Positions 28,301 to 35,779 of a stretch of 64,000 nt of DNA are shown one piece after another. Made by a program: the position numbers and the translations under genes. The stretch's first letter is position 1. Each line of letters begins with the position of its first letter. The notes under the pieces were generated by a model. That model had not been told where the DNA came from and made no database searches. It was given only the letters and a program-made list of their open reading frames with translations. Source of the stretch: Aquiflexum balticum DSM 16537 (GTDB taxonomy: Bacteria > Bacteroidota > Bacteroidia > Cytophagales > Cyclobacteriaceae); the NCBI RefSeq assembly GCF_900176595.1, contig NZ_LT838813.1, forward strand, positions 1,550,001 through 1,614,000, read 5' to 3'.

Positions 28301-30681
28301 TCTATACGCCTATCTATGCACTAATTAACCATTGGAGCGAACATGTTCATAAGTCGCTCGAGCCTTTCCTTTATTCCTACAAGGTAGGGTTTGAAACCGG
28401 TGCCATTGAATACGCCTGTATAAATGTGAATATCTATTGCAACCATAGCTACCTGGGCGGCAAACCCCTTACATATTGCGAAAGTAAGATGAAGATGTTC
28501 AGTGAGCAAATGTTAAAATATAAACAGGAGACAAACTATAATTACAATGAGGTATACCGACAGGCAGTACTCAACCTTCTTGGAATGTCTGAAAACCCAA
28601 CGGTTTTGTCAGGCGAAGCCTATGATGAATATAAGATGGCACCCATCCATGAAGCCCGTAAAGACCGCGCAGGCACATTCCTGATCCATATAAACAACTT
28701 GATGCTTAAATATCTTTTCCATCAATATGATGAAGCTATTGAACACGCCGCCTTGGCCCGGCCATTGTTGGATGCAGTATTGGCCAAATACGATGTAGCG
28801 ATCTTTTGGTACTACGAGGGTCTGTTGAGTATGGCAGCTGCGCGGGAGAATGACGGAAGTAAAAGGAGATTCTACCTGCGTCGAGCAAGGAAAAATATTG
28901 GACAATTCAGGAAATGGGCCAAATACTGCCCGGCTAACCATCAGCACAAACTTGATCTCCTAATTGCAGAAATGGCCTGGTGTGAAGGTAAAGGTGAAAT
29001 AGCACGCAAACATTATGATCTGGCGATTAAAGGTGCGGATAATGGCGAGTTTCTCAATGAGGAAGCTCTTTCGCTCGAAAGAGCTGGTCTATATTATCTT
29101 TCAGCCGGATACGATTTCATCGCGGAGAATTACTTGAGGAAAGCTTACCAGACCTACAAGGAATGGGGTGCAAATGCAAAAGTTAATGATATGCGAATCC
29201 GTTTCCCAAAAATTCTGATCGGTTTTGATAAAGAAAGTGTGAATGTAAAATCTAAAACAAGAACGGACAGCGTCTCTATATCAGAAAATAATAAACTAGA
29301 TCTTAATACTCTAATGGAAGCTGCACAGGCAATTTCCAAAGAGATTGTGCAGGAGCGATTGTTAAAGACACTTCTATACATCAGCATAAAAAATGCCGGT
29401 GCGGAATCTGGCTGCATTATAATGAAAAAAGGAGAGAATTGGCTTATAAAAAGCTCCTTTTTTGCAGAGCAAAACGACTCCCCTACTCATACTGAAACTC
29501 CCTTTTATGAAAATAACCTGGTGCCTGAGAGCCTGATAGAATTTATTTATAACACCCAACAGAATCTTGTTTTAAATGATATTTCACAGGACCCCAGATT
29601 TATGACCGATTCTATAGTGAAAGCAAGAAGATTGAAATCTGTGATGTGCGTGCCAATGTTTAGCAAGGGCAAAACCGAAGGTGTCCTGTATCTGGAAAAT
29701 AATTTACAAGCTTCTGTTTTTACGGAAAGCCGTGTTCGGTTTCTTGAATTATTGTCTGGTCAAATCGCTGTTTCATTGGAAAATGCCCAACTCTATGAAA
29801 ACCTGGAGTTAAAAATTGAGGAAAGAACATCCACGTTGAAAGCTTCTTTAGAAAACCTGAAAGCCACCCAGGCCCAACTCATCCAATCCGAAAAAATGGC
29901 CTCACTTGGTGAACTCACAGCCGGTATAGCCCATGAAATTCAGAATCCGCTGAATTTTGTGAATAATTTCTCGGAGGTTTCTATAGAGATGGTTGAGGAA
30001 GCTTTGGAGGAGATTAAAAAGAACCGAGACCTGCCTGTCGGACAGGCAGGCATGGACGAAGCTTTGGTCAGTGAAATACTGGAGGATATCAAACAAAACC
30101 TTGAAAAGATCAATCTCCATGGAAATCGGGCCGGATCTATTGTCAAAGGGATGCTCGAGCACAGCCGTACGAATACCGGGGAGAAAGTACTTACCGATAT
30201 CAATGCCTTGGCAGATGAGTACCTCCGGCTGTCCTACCATGGCTTAAGGGCCAAGGATAAAAGCTTCAACGCCGACTTTAAAACCGCTTTCGATCCCGAT
30301 CTCCCCAGAGTGAGTTTGGTGGCGCAGGATATCAGCAGGGTTTTGTTGAATCTGATCAACAATGCATTTTTTGCGGTCAATGCAAGAAAGAAATTGGGAG
30401 AAGATGGGTATCAACCAACCGTGAAGGTTTCCACTTCCTATTCCCCACTTCCAGGGGGGCAGGGAGGTAAGGTACAAATCTCCATCTCTGACAACGGTTC
30501 CGGCATCCCCGATGCCATCAAAGACAAAATCTTTCAGCCTTTCTTCACCACCAAGCCTTCCGGGCAGGGAACAGGATTGGGATTATCCTTATCTTATGAT
30601 ATCGTGAAGGCGCATGGGGGGGAGTTGAAGGTAGAAACCAAAGAAGGGGAAGGATCTACGTTTACTATCTCATTGAAATGA
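25384..30681 (+). CDS. Ser/Thr kinase - AAA ATPase - TPR - GAF - histidine kinase (HK6)
   Basis: A 1765-residue multidomain protein. Residues ~20-275 are a Ser/Thr protein kinase (IIHKDINSQNI catalytic loop, LLDFGIS, SPEQ). Residues ~290-560 are an AAA-type ATPase with Walker A (GGYSGTGKS) and Walker B (VLFIDDMQWAD). A long helical TPR-like region reaches ~1270, followed by a GAF domain (~1300-1470), DHp with His at 29932-29934 (residue 1517) and a HATPase (LLNLINNAF, DNGSGIP, GTGLGLSLSYDI). This layout is known from trifunctional kinases of cyanobacteria and other bacteria. No membrane segment is visible. The DHp loop carries a 21-bp palindrome (30030) instead of heptamer repeats. Its position 12 nt behind the lipoxygenase and catalase-like genes suggests it senses or is controlled by lipid oxidation products (inference). 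Confidence 0.92.
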   Translation: MEEYLLYESKSSKIFLNEDQEKGFTYITKILNQEFPSPQAIHQFYNEYELTHALTINGVRKSFERKRVNNRHVIEMEYIPGKTISEMVEVEAFSIDDFLEYAIEISRILSEVHEAKIIHKDINSQNIIIDPNNGRVTLLDFGISTKLNLKNSSLDNPEKLEGTLMYISPEQSGRMNRVMDYRTDLYSLGITFFEMLTGDLPFQSTDAMELIHAHITSKLPPISNYRKDAPDMLERIINKLTAKNAEARYQSALGLMKDLQYCLDDWKRLNHIEEFEICQHDFSGDFHLPQKLYGRDKELGLLMEAFDRVSDGQIQTLLVGGYSGTGKSVLVHEIHRPITAKKGFFIEGKFDQFQRSVPYFAFIQAFTSFVSIKLTENKARLEPLQIKMKNLLGDEGKILTDLIPNLKLLIGLQPEVPRLGGLESQNRLNYLFSSFIQAITDVEHPIVLFIDDMQWADSASLSLLNVLMSNKDLNHLICICAYRDNEVSPAHPFITTVDDMRKKGALISEINIGNLEEIDVQQLISDATRLPLEETSTLANLVYEKTHGNAFFVTQFLKNLAEESLLHFDHKKREWQWDIEKIQDRNITDNVVDLLANKITLLPKETQEILKVAACIGNQFDMESLASYHNPADNTDRTSDKQNDTIMKALQDALLVGYITPTAYGYRFIHDRIQQAVYSLISDKDRIAIHYRIGSLLLEKVSKEQMENYLFVIVNQLNQGNELIESEEEKEMLAELNLRAGIKARDSSAFQPALTYFETGIALLRPDHWNSQYQLSIELFTEAAEICYNMGEFEPMEEKLNAVLENHKELLDVVRVYAIRINALKAQNKLQEAIDTGLEVLEQLGEKFPTKGPLPLVMVDLIRTKIKLIGKDKDSISNLPEMTNQYKIAALRILNNIASPVYWARPKILPFIIFRMVRLSVKYGVTEISAFGFATYGLLMCGVLGDMRTGYQFGQIGLALLDRFEAKQWLSQIYTPIYALINHWSEHVHKSLEPFLYSYKVGFETGAIEYACINVNIYCNHSYLGGKPLTYCESKMKMFSEQMLKYKQETNYNYNEVYRQAVLNLLGMSENPTVLSGEAYDEYKMAPIHEARKDRAGTFLIHINNLMLKYLFHQYDEAIEHAALARPLLDAVLAKYDVAIFWYYEGLLSMAAARENDGSKRRFYLRRARKNIGQFRKWAKYCPANHQHKLDLLIAEMAWCEGKGEIARKHYDLAIKGADNGEFLNEEALSLERAGLYYLSAGYDFIAENYLRKAYQTYKEWGANAKVNDMRIRFPKILIGFDKESVNVKSKTRTDSVSISENNKLDLNTLMEAAQAISKEIVQERLLKTLLYISIKNAGAESGCIIMKKGENWLIKSSFFAEQNDSPTHTETPFYENNLVPESLIEFIYNTQQNLVLNDISQDPRFMTDSIVKARRLKSVMCVPMFSKGKTEGVLYLENNLQASVFTESRVRFLELLSGQIAVSLENAQLYENLELKIEERTSTLKASLENLKATQAQLIQSEKMASLGELTAGIAHEIQNPLNFVNNFSEVSIEMVEEALEEIKKNRDLPVGQAGMDEALVSEILEDIKQNLEKINLHGNRAGSIVKGMLEHSRTNTGEKVLTDINALADEYLRLSYHGLRAKDKSFNADFKTAFDPDLPRVSLVAQDISRVLLNLINNAFFAVNARKKLGEDGYQPTVKVSTSYSPLPGGQGGKVQISISDNGSGIPDAIKDKIFQPFFTTKPSGQGTGLGLSLSYDIVKAHGGELKVETKEGEGSTFTISLK
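30030..30050. repeat. 21-bp palindromic element in HK6
   Basis: Perfect arms CCTGCCTGTC and GACAGGCAGG around a single G. Read in frame as LPVGQAG in the DHp loop, where most paralogues have a heptamer array. Confidence 0.85.
30443..30457. repeat. CCCC/GGGG hairpin insert in HK6
   Basis: CCCC and GGGG arms around a 7-nt loop, in a segment encoding SPLPGGQGG between two HATPase strands. It is a degenerate relative of the elements at 38784 and 42190. Confidence 0.5.
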
Positions 30682-30689
30682 TTTCAAAG

Positions 30690-30708
30690 AAGCAATTCCA
30701 AATTGCTT
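30690..30708. terminator. Short hairpin after HK6
   Basis: AAGCAATT and AATTGCTT pair around a 3-nt loop, 9 nt after the stop. No U run follows, so the terminator role is tentative. Confidence 0.35.
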
Positions 30709-30860
30709 TGAGTAAATTATTAAAGGCTTGACCTTAAGAGAAAAGTTAAATGAATTCAAAATCTGTTTTAGAATAAGAACAAAAAAGATAATTGATCCGC
30801 ACAAAAAATCATCCCTAACCAGATTCAGGCAGGGATTTATTCCACATATATGGTTAATTG

Positions 30861-31106
30861 TTACCTTGTTCGGGCAGGATCAACGGATCTGGTCCGAGCA
30901 GGATCAACAGATCTGGTCCGTGCAGGATCTACAGAAAACTCGGAAAAATCTTCATCCGCCATTTCATCATCGTTGGATGACTCATTGGGAGAGGAATCAT
31001 TATCTTGGTCATCCGAATCTGAATCAACCATTTCAAAATATGATTCTAATTCCGTATAAAAAAACAAAATAAAGGTATTTGCGGTAGTAGAATAGATTCT
31101 TTTCAT
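30861..31106 (-). CDS. Possible small acidic repeat protein, hypothetical
   Basis: A minus-strand ORF of about 81 residues from an ATG at 31106 (MKRIYSTTAN), or 88 residues from 31127. A short hydrophobic stretch (TFILFF) is followed by an Asp/Ser/Glu-rich tail and three copies of SVDPARTR encoded by the 24-bp repeats. A weak match to the Bacteroidota -7 box (TAnnTTTG) lies upstream on that strand. Low complexity can keep a frame open by chance, and the plus strand is also open here, so this is only a candidate. Confidence 0.25.
   Translation of the reverse strand: MKRIYSTTANTFILFFYTELESYFEMVDSDSDDQDNDSSPNESSNDDEMADEDFSEFSVDPARTRSVDPARTRSVDPARTR
30868..30939. repeat. Three 24-bp tandem repeats
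   Basis: Units start at 30868, 30892 and 30916, with core GCAGGATC. Units 1 and 2 differ at three bases and unit 3 is diverged at its end. The unit is 8 codons long and stays open on both strands. Confidence 0.85.
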
Positions 31107-31230
31107 GATTTTAAATTCAAAGGGCAAATTTTATATGTTAAAGGTAGTTTTTTAAGTTAATTATGCAAGTTTTATGACTTTGAAATTCGACCTTTCCTAT
31201 TCTAAAATATCAATTAATTATAATTTACTA

Positions 31231-33435
31231 ATGAAAGTCCGTTATAGATCGTATGGGTTCAAACTTGGAAGGGTCTCTTTTCTTGTTTTTTTTATTCTTG
31301 TAATTTTCGAGTCAGCTGTACAATCCCAGACCATTGAAAAACTAAAAGCCGAACTCGAAAGTCTTGCCGAAAAGCCCGGCTATTCCAAGGATACTGTTTA
31401 CTTAAACAAAGCTAATGATCTGGGATTTATGCTGGCAGAAAGTAATCCCGACAGTGCTTTCGTTTATCTAGACAAGCAGATTTTGATGTGCCGTGAAGCC
31501 AAATATAAAAAGGGCGAATCCGAAGCTTTGAAAATATATGGAAATGCACTCCAAAATAAGGGTGATTTTGTTAATTCCTTGGAGTACTACAAAGATGCGC
31601 TCAGTATCGCAGAAAGTATCCCTGATGATAGATTGATTCCAGGAATATTGAATAACATCGGATTGGTATATTTCAATCTTGGAAATTATGCAGAGGCATT
31701 GGGTAATTTTTTTGAAGCGATAAAAGGAGCTGAAAATACCGGGAACTTAAATGTTGAAGCGGCAGCTTTGAACAACATTGCCATGATATATTTTGAACAG
31801 GGAAAATTAGAGGAAGCTAAATCCAAATATCTGGAAATGCTCGCTATTTATAGTCAAATAGGGAATCAGGGAAGGATGATCCTTGCCTATAACAACATCG
31901 GAGATGTAGCGCTCAAGCAGAACAAACCGCTTGAAGCCCTTGAAAATATAAAGATAGCACATGCCTCTTCCCTGGCGTTACAGAGTCCGGAATTTATTGA
32001 AATGACCTCAAGGACAATGGCTGATATTTATGTTGCGCTTGACAGTATAGATAAAGCCGAATTTTTATACCGACAGTCCATCGCCATTGCCAAAGAAAAA
32101 GGGTATGGTGTTCCATATTCCCACTCTTTGATTGGATTGGCAGAATTGTTTTATAGAAAAGGTAGCTATCAAGAGGCCCTCGTTTATGCCAATGAAGGGT
32201 TGGAACAGGCCAATAAAATGAATCAGATCATGCAACAGCGCAACGCGCATGAATTGTTGGCTAAAATCAATGAAAAGGAAAATGACTACGTTGAAGCCCT
32301 GAATAACTTCAAGCTGTTTAAACAGTACAATGACAGTATAAACAATGCCCAAGGACAGCGCTTGGCGGCAACCCTAGAAGCGGAATATGAATTTTCCAAA
32401 AAGACATTGGAATTTGAAAAAGCCAGTTTGCGTCAGTGGTGGCTGATTTTTTCAGCCTTTATAGGCTTGTTCACATTTTTGGTAATCCTTTTTATGGTTT
32501 TTAGAAACAGGAACAAATTGGACAAAGCGTACCAAATTCTGAAGGGCAAAAATATTGAAATTGAAACTAAAAATGAAAAACTTGAAAATGCACTGGATCA
32601 ATTGAAATCAACACAGTTGCAGCTGATCCAATCAGAAAAGATGGCCTCTCTCGGGGAATTGACTGCCGGGATCGCCCATGAGATTCAGAATCCGCTGAAT
32701 TTTGTGAATAATTTTTCGGAGGTCAGCAGCGAGTTGATTGAAGAGATTGAAGAAGAAAGAGCCAAGAGTCAAGAAACAAGAGACGAGACTTTGGTCAGTG
32801 AAATACTGGAGGATATCAAACAAAACCTTAAAAAGATCAATCACCACGGAAATCGGGCCGGATCCATTGTCAAAGGGATGCTCGAGCACAGCCGGACGAG
32901 TACCGGTGAGAAAGTACTTACCGATATCAATGCCCTGGCAGATGAGTATCTCAGACTTTCCTATCATGGAATACGTGCAAAGGATAAATCTTTCAACGCA
33001 GACTTTAAGGCAGACTTGGATCCCAAACTCCCCAAAGTAAATGTTGTGCCGCAGGATATTGGAAGGGTTCTATTGAATCTGATCAATAATGCTTTTCAGG
33101 CCACACATGAACCCTCCAAGGGTTCTCAATCCTTGGAGGGTTTCAAGCCACTTGTCACCGTCTCCTCCAGACTGTGGGAGGGCTCCCCTTCAGGGGCTGG
33201 GGGTAGCGATGGCAAGTGGGTCCAAATCTCCATCTCCGACAACGGCCCCGGCATCCCCGATGCCATCAAAGACAAAATCTTCCAGCCTTTCTTTACTACC
33301 AAGCCTACAGGGCAGGGGACGGGATTGGGCTTATCTCTGAGCTATGATATTGTGAAGGCGCATGGGGGAGAACTCACTGTCAAGTCCCAAGTAGAAAAAG
33401 GTTCTGAATTTATAGTCACCCTACCTATTCAATGA
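31231..33435 (+). CDS. TPR-type membrane histidine kinase (HK7)
   Basis: The frame is open from 31174, but the ATG at 31231 puts a standard signal peptide at the N-terminus (VSFLVFFILVIFESAVQSQ), so I prefer it; the product is 734 residues. Six or more TPR units follow (for example NIGLVYFNLGNYAEALGNF), then one membrane segment (WWLIFSAFIGLFTFLVILFMVF, ~405-427), a coiled coil, DHp His at 32677-32679 (residue 483) and an LGE-type HATPase. The DHp loop has a heptamer array. The HATPase carries a 33-bp palindrome (33110) and a CCCC/GGGG insert (33185). The gene appears monocistronic. TPR sensors may bind proteins or peptides; the input is unknown. Confidence 0.92.
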   Translation: MKVRYRSYGFKLGRVSFLVFFILVIFESAVQSQTIEKLKAELESLAEKPGYSKDTVYLNKANDLGFMLAESNPDSAFVYLDKQILMCREAKYKKGESEALKIYGNALQNKGDFVNSLEYYKDALSIAESIPDDRLIPGILNNIGLVYFNLGNYAEALGNFFEAIKGAENTGNLNVEAAALNNIAMIYFEQGKLEEAKSKYLEMLAIYSQIGNQGRMILAYNNIGDVALKQNKPLEALENIKIAHASSLALQSPEFIEMTSRTMADIYVALDSIDKAEFLYRQSIAIAKEKGYGVPYSHSLIGLAELFYRKGSYQEALVYANEGLEQANKMNQIMQQRNAHELLAKINEKENDYVEALNNFKLFKQYNDSINNAQGQRLAATLEAEYEFSKKTLEFEKASLRQWWLIFSAFIGLFTFLVILFMVFRNRNKLDKAYQILKGKNIEIETKNEKLENALDQLKSTQLQLIQSEKMASLGELTAGIAHEIQNPLNFVNNFSEVSSELIEEIEEERAKSQETRDETLVSEILEDIKQNLKKINHHGNRAGSIVKGMLEHSRTSTGEKVLTDINALADEYLRLSYHGIRAKDKSFNADFKADLDPKLPKVNVVPQDIGRVLLNLINNAFQATHEPSKGSQSLEGFKPLVTVSSRLWEGSPSGAGGSDGKWVQISISDNGPGIPDAIKDKIFQPFFTTKPTGQGTGLGLSLSYDIVKAHGGELTVKSQVEKGSEFIVTLPIQ
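32757..32784 (+). repeat. Heptanucleotide array in DHp loop of HK7
   Basis: Units AAGAGCC, AAGAGTC, AAGAAAC, AAGAGAC. Confidence 0.7.
33110..33142. repeat. 33-bp palindrome in HATPase loop of HK7
   Basis: Perfect 12-bp arms AACCCTCCAAGG and CCTTGGAGGGTT around a 9-nt loop; 33 bp equals 11 codons. It sits right after NNAFQA, the same site as in HK8 and HK9. Confidence 0.85.
33185..33196. repeat. CCCC/GGGG hairpin insert in HK7
   Basis: CCCCT and AGGGG around TC, in a segment encoding EGSPSGAGGS between two HATPase strands. Near-identical to the HK5 insert at 21664. Confidence 0.6.
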
Positions 33436-33612
33436 TTTTTTAATAGAGAAAGAAAAAACCTTGATTTCATAATGATTCCAAACGCTACTACAACAACTGG
33501 CTTTGATTTTATGATTTTTTTTGTGATTAATGTCATGGAAGAAAGTTGCTTATTTTAATAAAAGCCGTTTCTTAGTGGTCTTGTCAATATTAAATTCTCT
33601 CAACTAGATCCC

Positions 33613-35464
33613 ATGCTGGAATTAGCAGGAATAATTATTTTGGGAATATTCGCACAATGGCTTGCGTGGAGGCTGAAAATTCCCTCTATCCTGCCATTGA
33701 TTCTGATAGGCCTTTTTGTAGGACCAATATCTTCCCTTTTTACAGATGAAAGATCCCAATGGATCCAACCTATATACCAAGGAAATTATGGGCTTTTCCC
33801 TGATGAAAACCTGTTTAATTTTGTTTCTCTGGCCATAGGAATTATCCTTTTTGAAGGTGGATTAACATTACGCAAAGGAGAAATAAAAAAGGTGGGACCG
33901 GTCATCGGCAAACTCATCAGTGTGGGTTCGGTGATTACGTTCTTTGGGGCTGGATTAGCTGCACACACTTTGTTTGACTTTAGTTGGAGTATTTCATTTT
34001 TGTTTTCTGCCTTGATTATTGTGACAGGGCCTACGGTGATCAATCCTATTCTGAGGAATATTCCTCTCAAAAAGGACGTTTCGGCAGTGTTGAAGTGGGA
34101 GGGAATTCTTATTGACCCCATCGGAGCCCTGATTGCTGTTTTGGTATTTAACTTTATCAGTATCGAGGGGGGGGGCGGGTTACACCGGAAAGGCCTTGTT
34201 GGATTTTGGGAAAGTGGTTGTCGTAGGGTTGACTTTTGGAACCGCCGCTGGTTTTGCTCTTTATTATTCAATAAAGAATAAATGGATTCCACATTACCTA
34301 TTGAACGTCGTGGCATTGTCCTTTGTCCTGTTCACTTTCGTTTTCAGTGACTTTTTGGCCCATGAGTCAAGTTTGTTGTCCGTGGTGGTCATGGATATGT
34401 TTTTGGGCAATAGTGATCTTCCAAACCTTAAGGAATTACTCGATTTCAAAGAAACCTTGAGTGTATTGTTGATATCCATTCTTTTTATTTTGCTTTCTGC
34501 CAATATCGATTTAGATGAACTGATTTTGATTTTTAGGTGGGAAACAGGCATTTTGCTGGCCATCATCATTTTTATTATCAGACCTTTGGGAGTGTTTTTG
34601 AGCACCACCAACTCTACTTTAGGGACTAAGGAAAAGTTATTTATCAGTTGGGTCGGTCCAAGGGGAATTGTGGCAGCAGGTATAGCTTCTTTGTTTGGAA
34701 CAAAACTTACCCAAGCCGGGATTGAAGGCGCAGAGTATATCACTCCGCTTGTCTTTTCTGTAGTGCTGATAACAGTGTTATTGAACGCAACCACTGCAAG
34801 ATTATTCGCTTCTGTGGCCGGCTTGATCAAAAAATCTGATGGGGTATTGATCGTGGGAGCTTCAAAGGCATCCCGCTTAATTGGGCGTTACCTACAAGAA
34901 CATGACCGGCATGTGGTTCTCGCTGACACCAACCGCGTTAATCTGGAAAGATGTAGAAGCATTGGATTAGAAGCCATATATGCCGATATATATTCTGATG
35001 ACCTGGATGAATACCTTGAATTAAACGACATGGGATTCCTTTTGGCAATGACCGGGAATGATGAAATCAACAAACAGGCCATTGAAAGGCTTGGGGGAGA
35101 GTTTGGAGAACATGGATCTTTTAGACTGATCAATTCCGAGAAAATGAAATCCGAAAAAGAGCTGGCTTCCAAAGAGCTCTTTTCAAAAACACATGATTAT
35201 GTAAAGATAACTACGGTGGCGCGGCAATATCCTTTTATCCATGAAATCCCGATAGATTCCAATGATTCTTTTTCTTATCTTCTGGATGAAATTGAAAAAG
35301 ACGATAATGCCATAGCGATTTTTATGAAAGACAAAAATGGCAATATAGAAGTACTCGCCCATACTGAAAATTTAACAATAGAAAAGGGTTGTCGATTGGC
35401 ATATTTGGGCAAAGCCATGGATTTGAAAAACAAGGATACCAATACCTTGGTGAAAGAATATTGA
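33613..35464 (+). pseudogene. Cation/proton antiporter with TrkA-N domain, split by a frameshift in a G9 tract
   Basis: The first part (33613-34281 in frame 1) encodes membrane helices of a CPA-type Na+/H+ antiporter (LAGIIILGIFAQWLAWRLKI..., VTGPTVINPILRN). The second part, entered from frame 2 and open to 35464, gives the remaining helices (WVGPRGIVAAGIASLFG) and a TrkA-N-like nucleotide-binding domain (VLIVGASKASRLIG). The frames meet in nine G residues at 34167-34175. With eight G the product would be one protein of about 616 residues reading IEGGAGYTGK across the join. So the gene is either broken, subject to slippage, or carries a homopolymer sequencing error. All other parts look intact. 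The likely role is monovalent cation/H+ exchange at the inner membrane. Confidence 0.8.
34167..34175 (+). repeat. G9 homopolymer at the antiporter frameshift
   Basis: Nine consecutive G followed by CGGG. Removing one G restores a single reading frame. Confidence 0.9.
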
Positions 35465-35779
35465 CCTAATGGATCAGTTATACCGGCAGCATTTTTTTTT
35501 GAATGAATGTCTAAGTCGGATTTTTGAGCCAACTGGATCTGAAAGATACACGCCTGCGAGATTATCTTGAAATAGTCAGACCCCAACCAGACAAGTGAAA
35601 AGGAAATGGGTACTTTATTCACGGCTCTTTTGCCTATCAAGAACTAAGTAGAATTTTTCAAACTAAGTATTGGAGTTTCAGTTATTTTAGTATTTTTAGT
35701 TTTCTGAAATTCTATTTGAAAAAATCCTGAGGGAGTCCAGCGTCTGTTCAGGAAAACAGTTATCTTAACCTTTACACCA
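35465..35779. other. Intergenic region, nothing recognised
   Basis: A 315-nt AT-rich gap before HK8. No ORF with support, no clear promoter and no hairpin with a U tract were seen. Confidence 0.5.

Larger units (their letters stand above)
30682..31230. other. Intergenic region with short hairpin, tandem repeat and possible small ORF
   Basis: A 549-nt gap between HK6 and HK7. It holds a short hairpin (30690-30708), three 24-bp tandem repeats (30868-30939) and a low-complexity acidic minus-strand ORF. Nothing else is recognisable. Confidence 0.6.

Noticed and set aside
30868-30939. CRISPR array
   Set aside because: The units are directly adjacent without spacers and no cas genes are present.
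30728-31072. Plus-strand ORFs over the 24-bp repeats
   Set aside because: Composition is low-complexity, there is no start context, and two plus frames are open at once; the minus-strand reading is only slightly better and is kept as a weak candidate.
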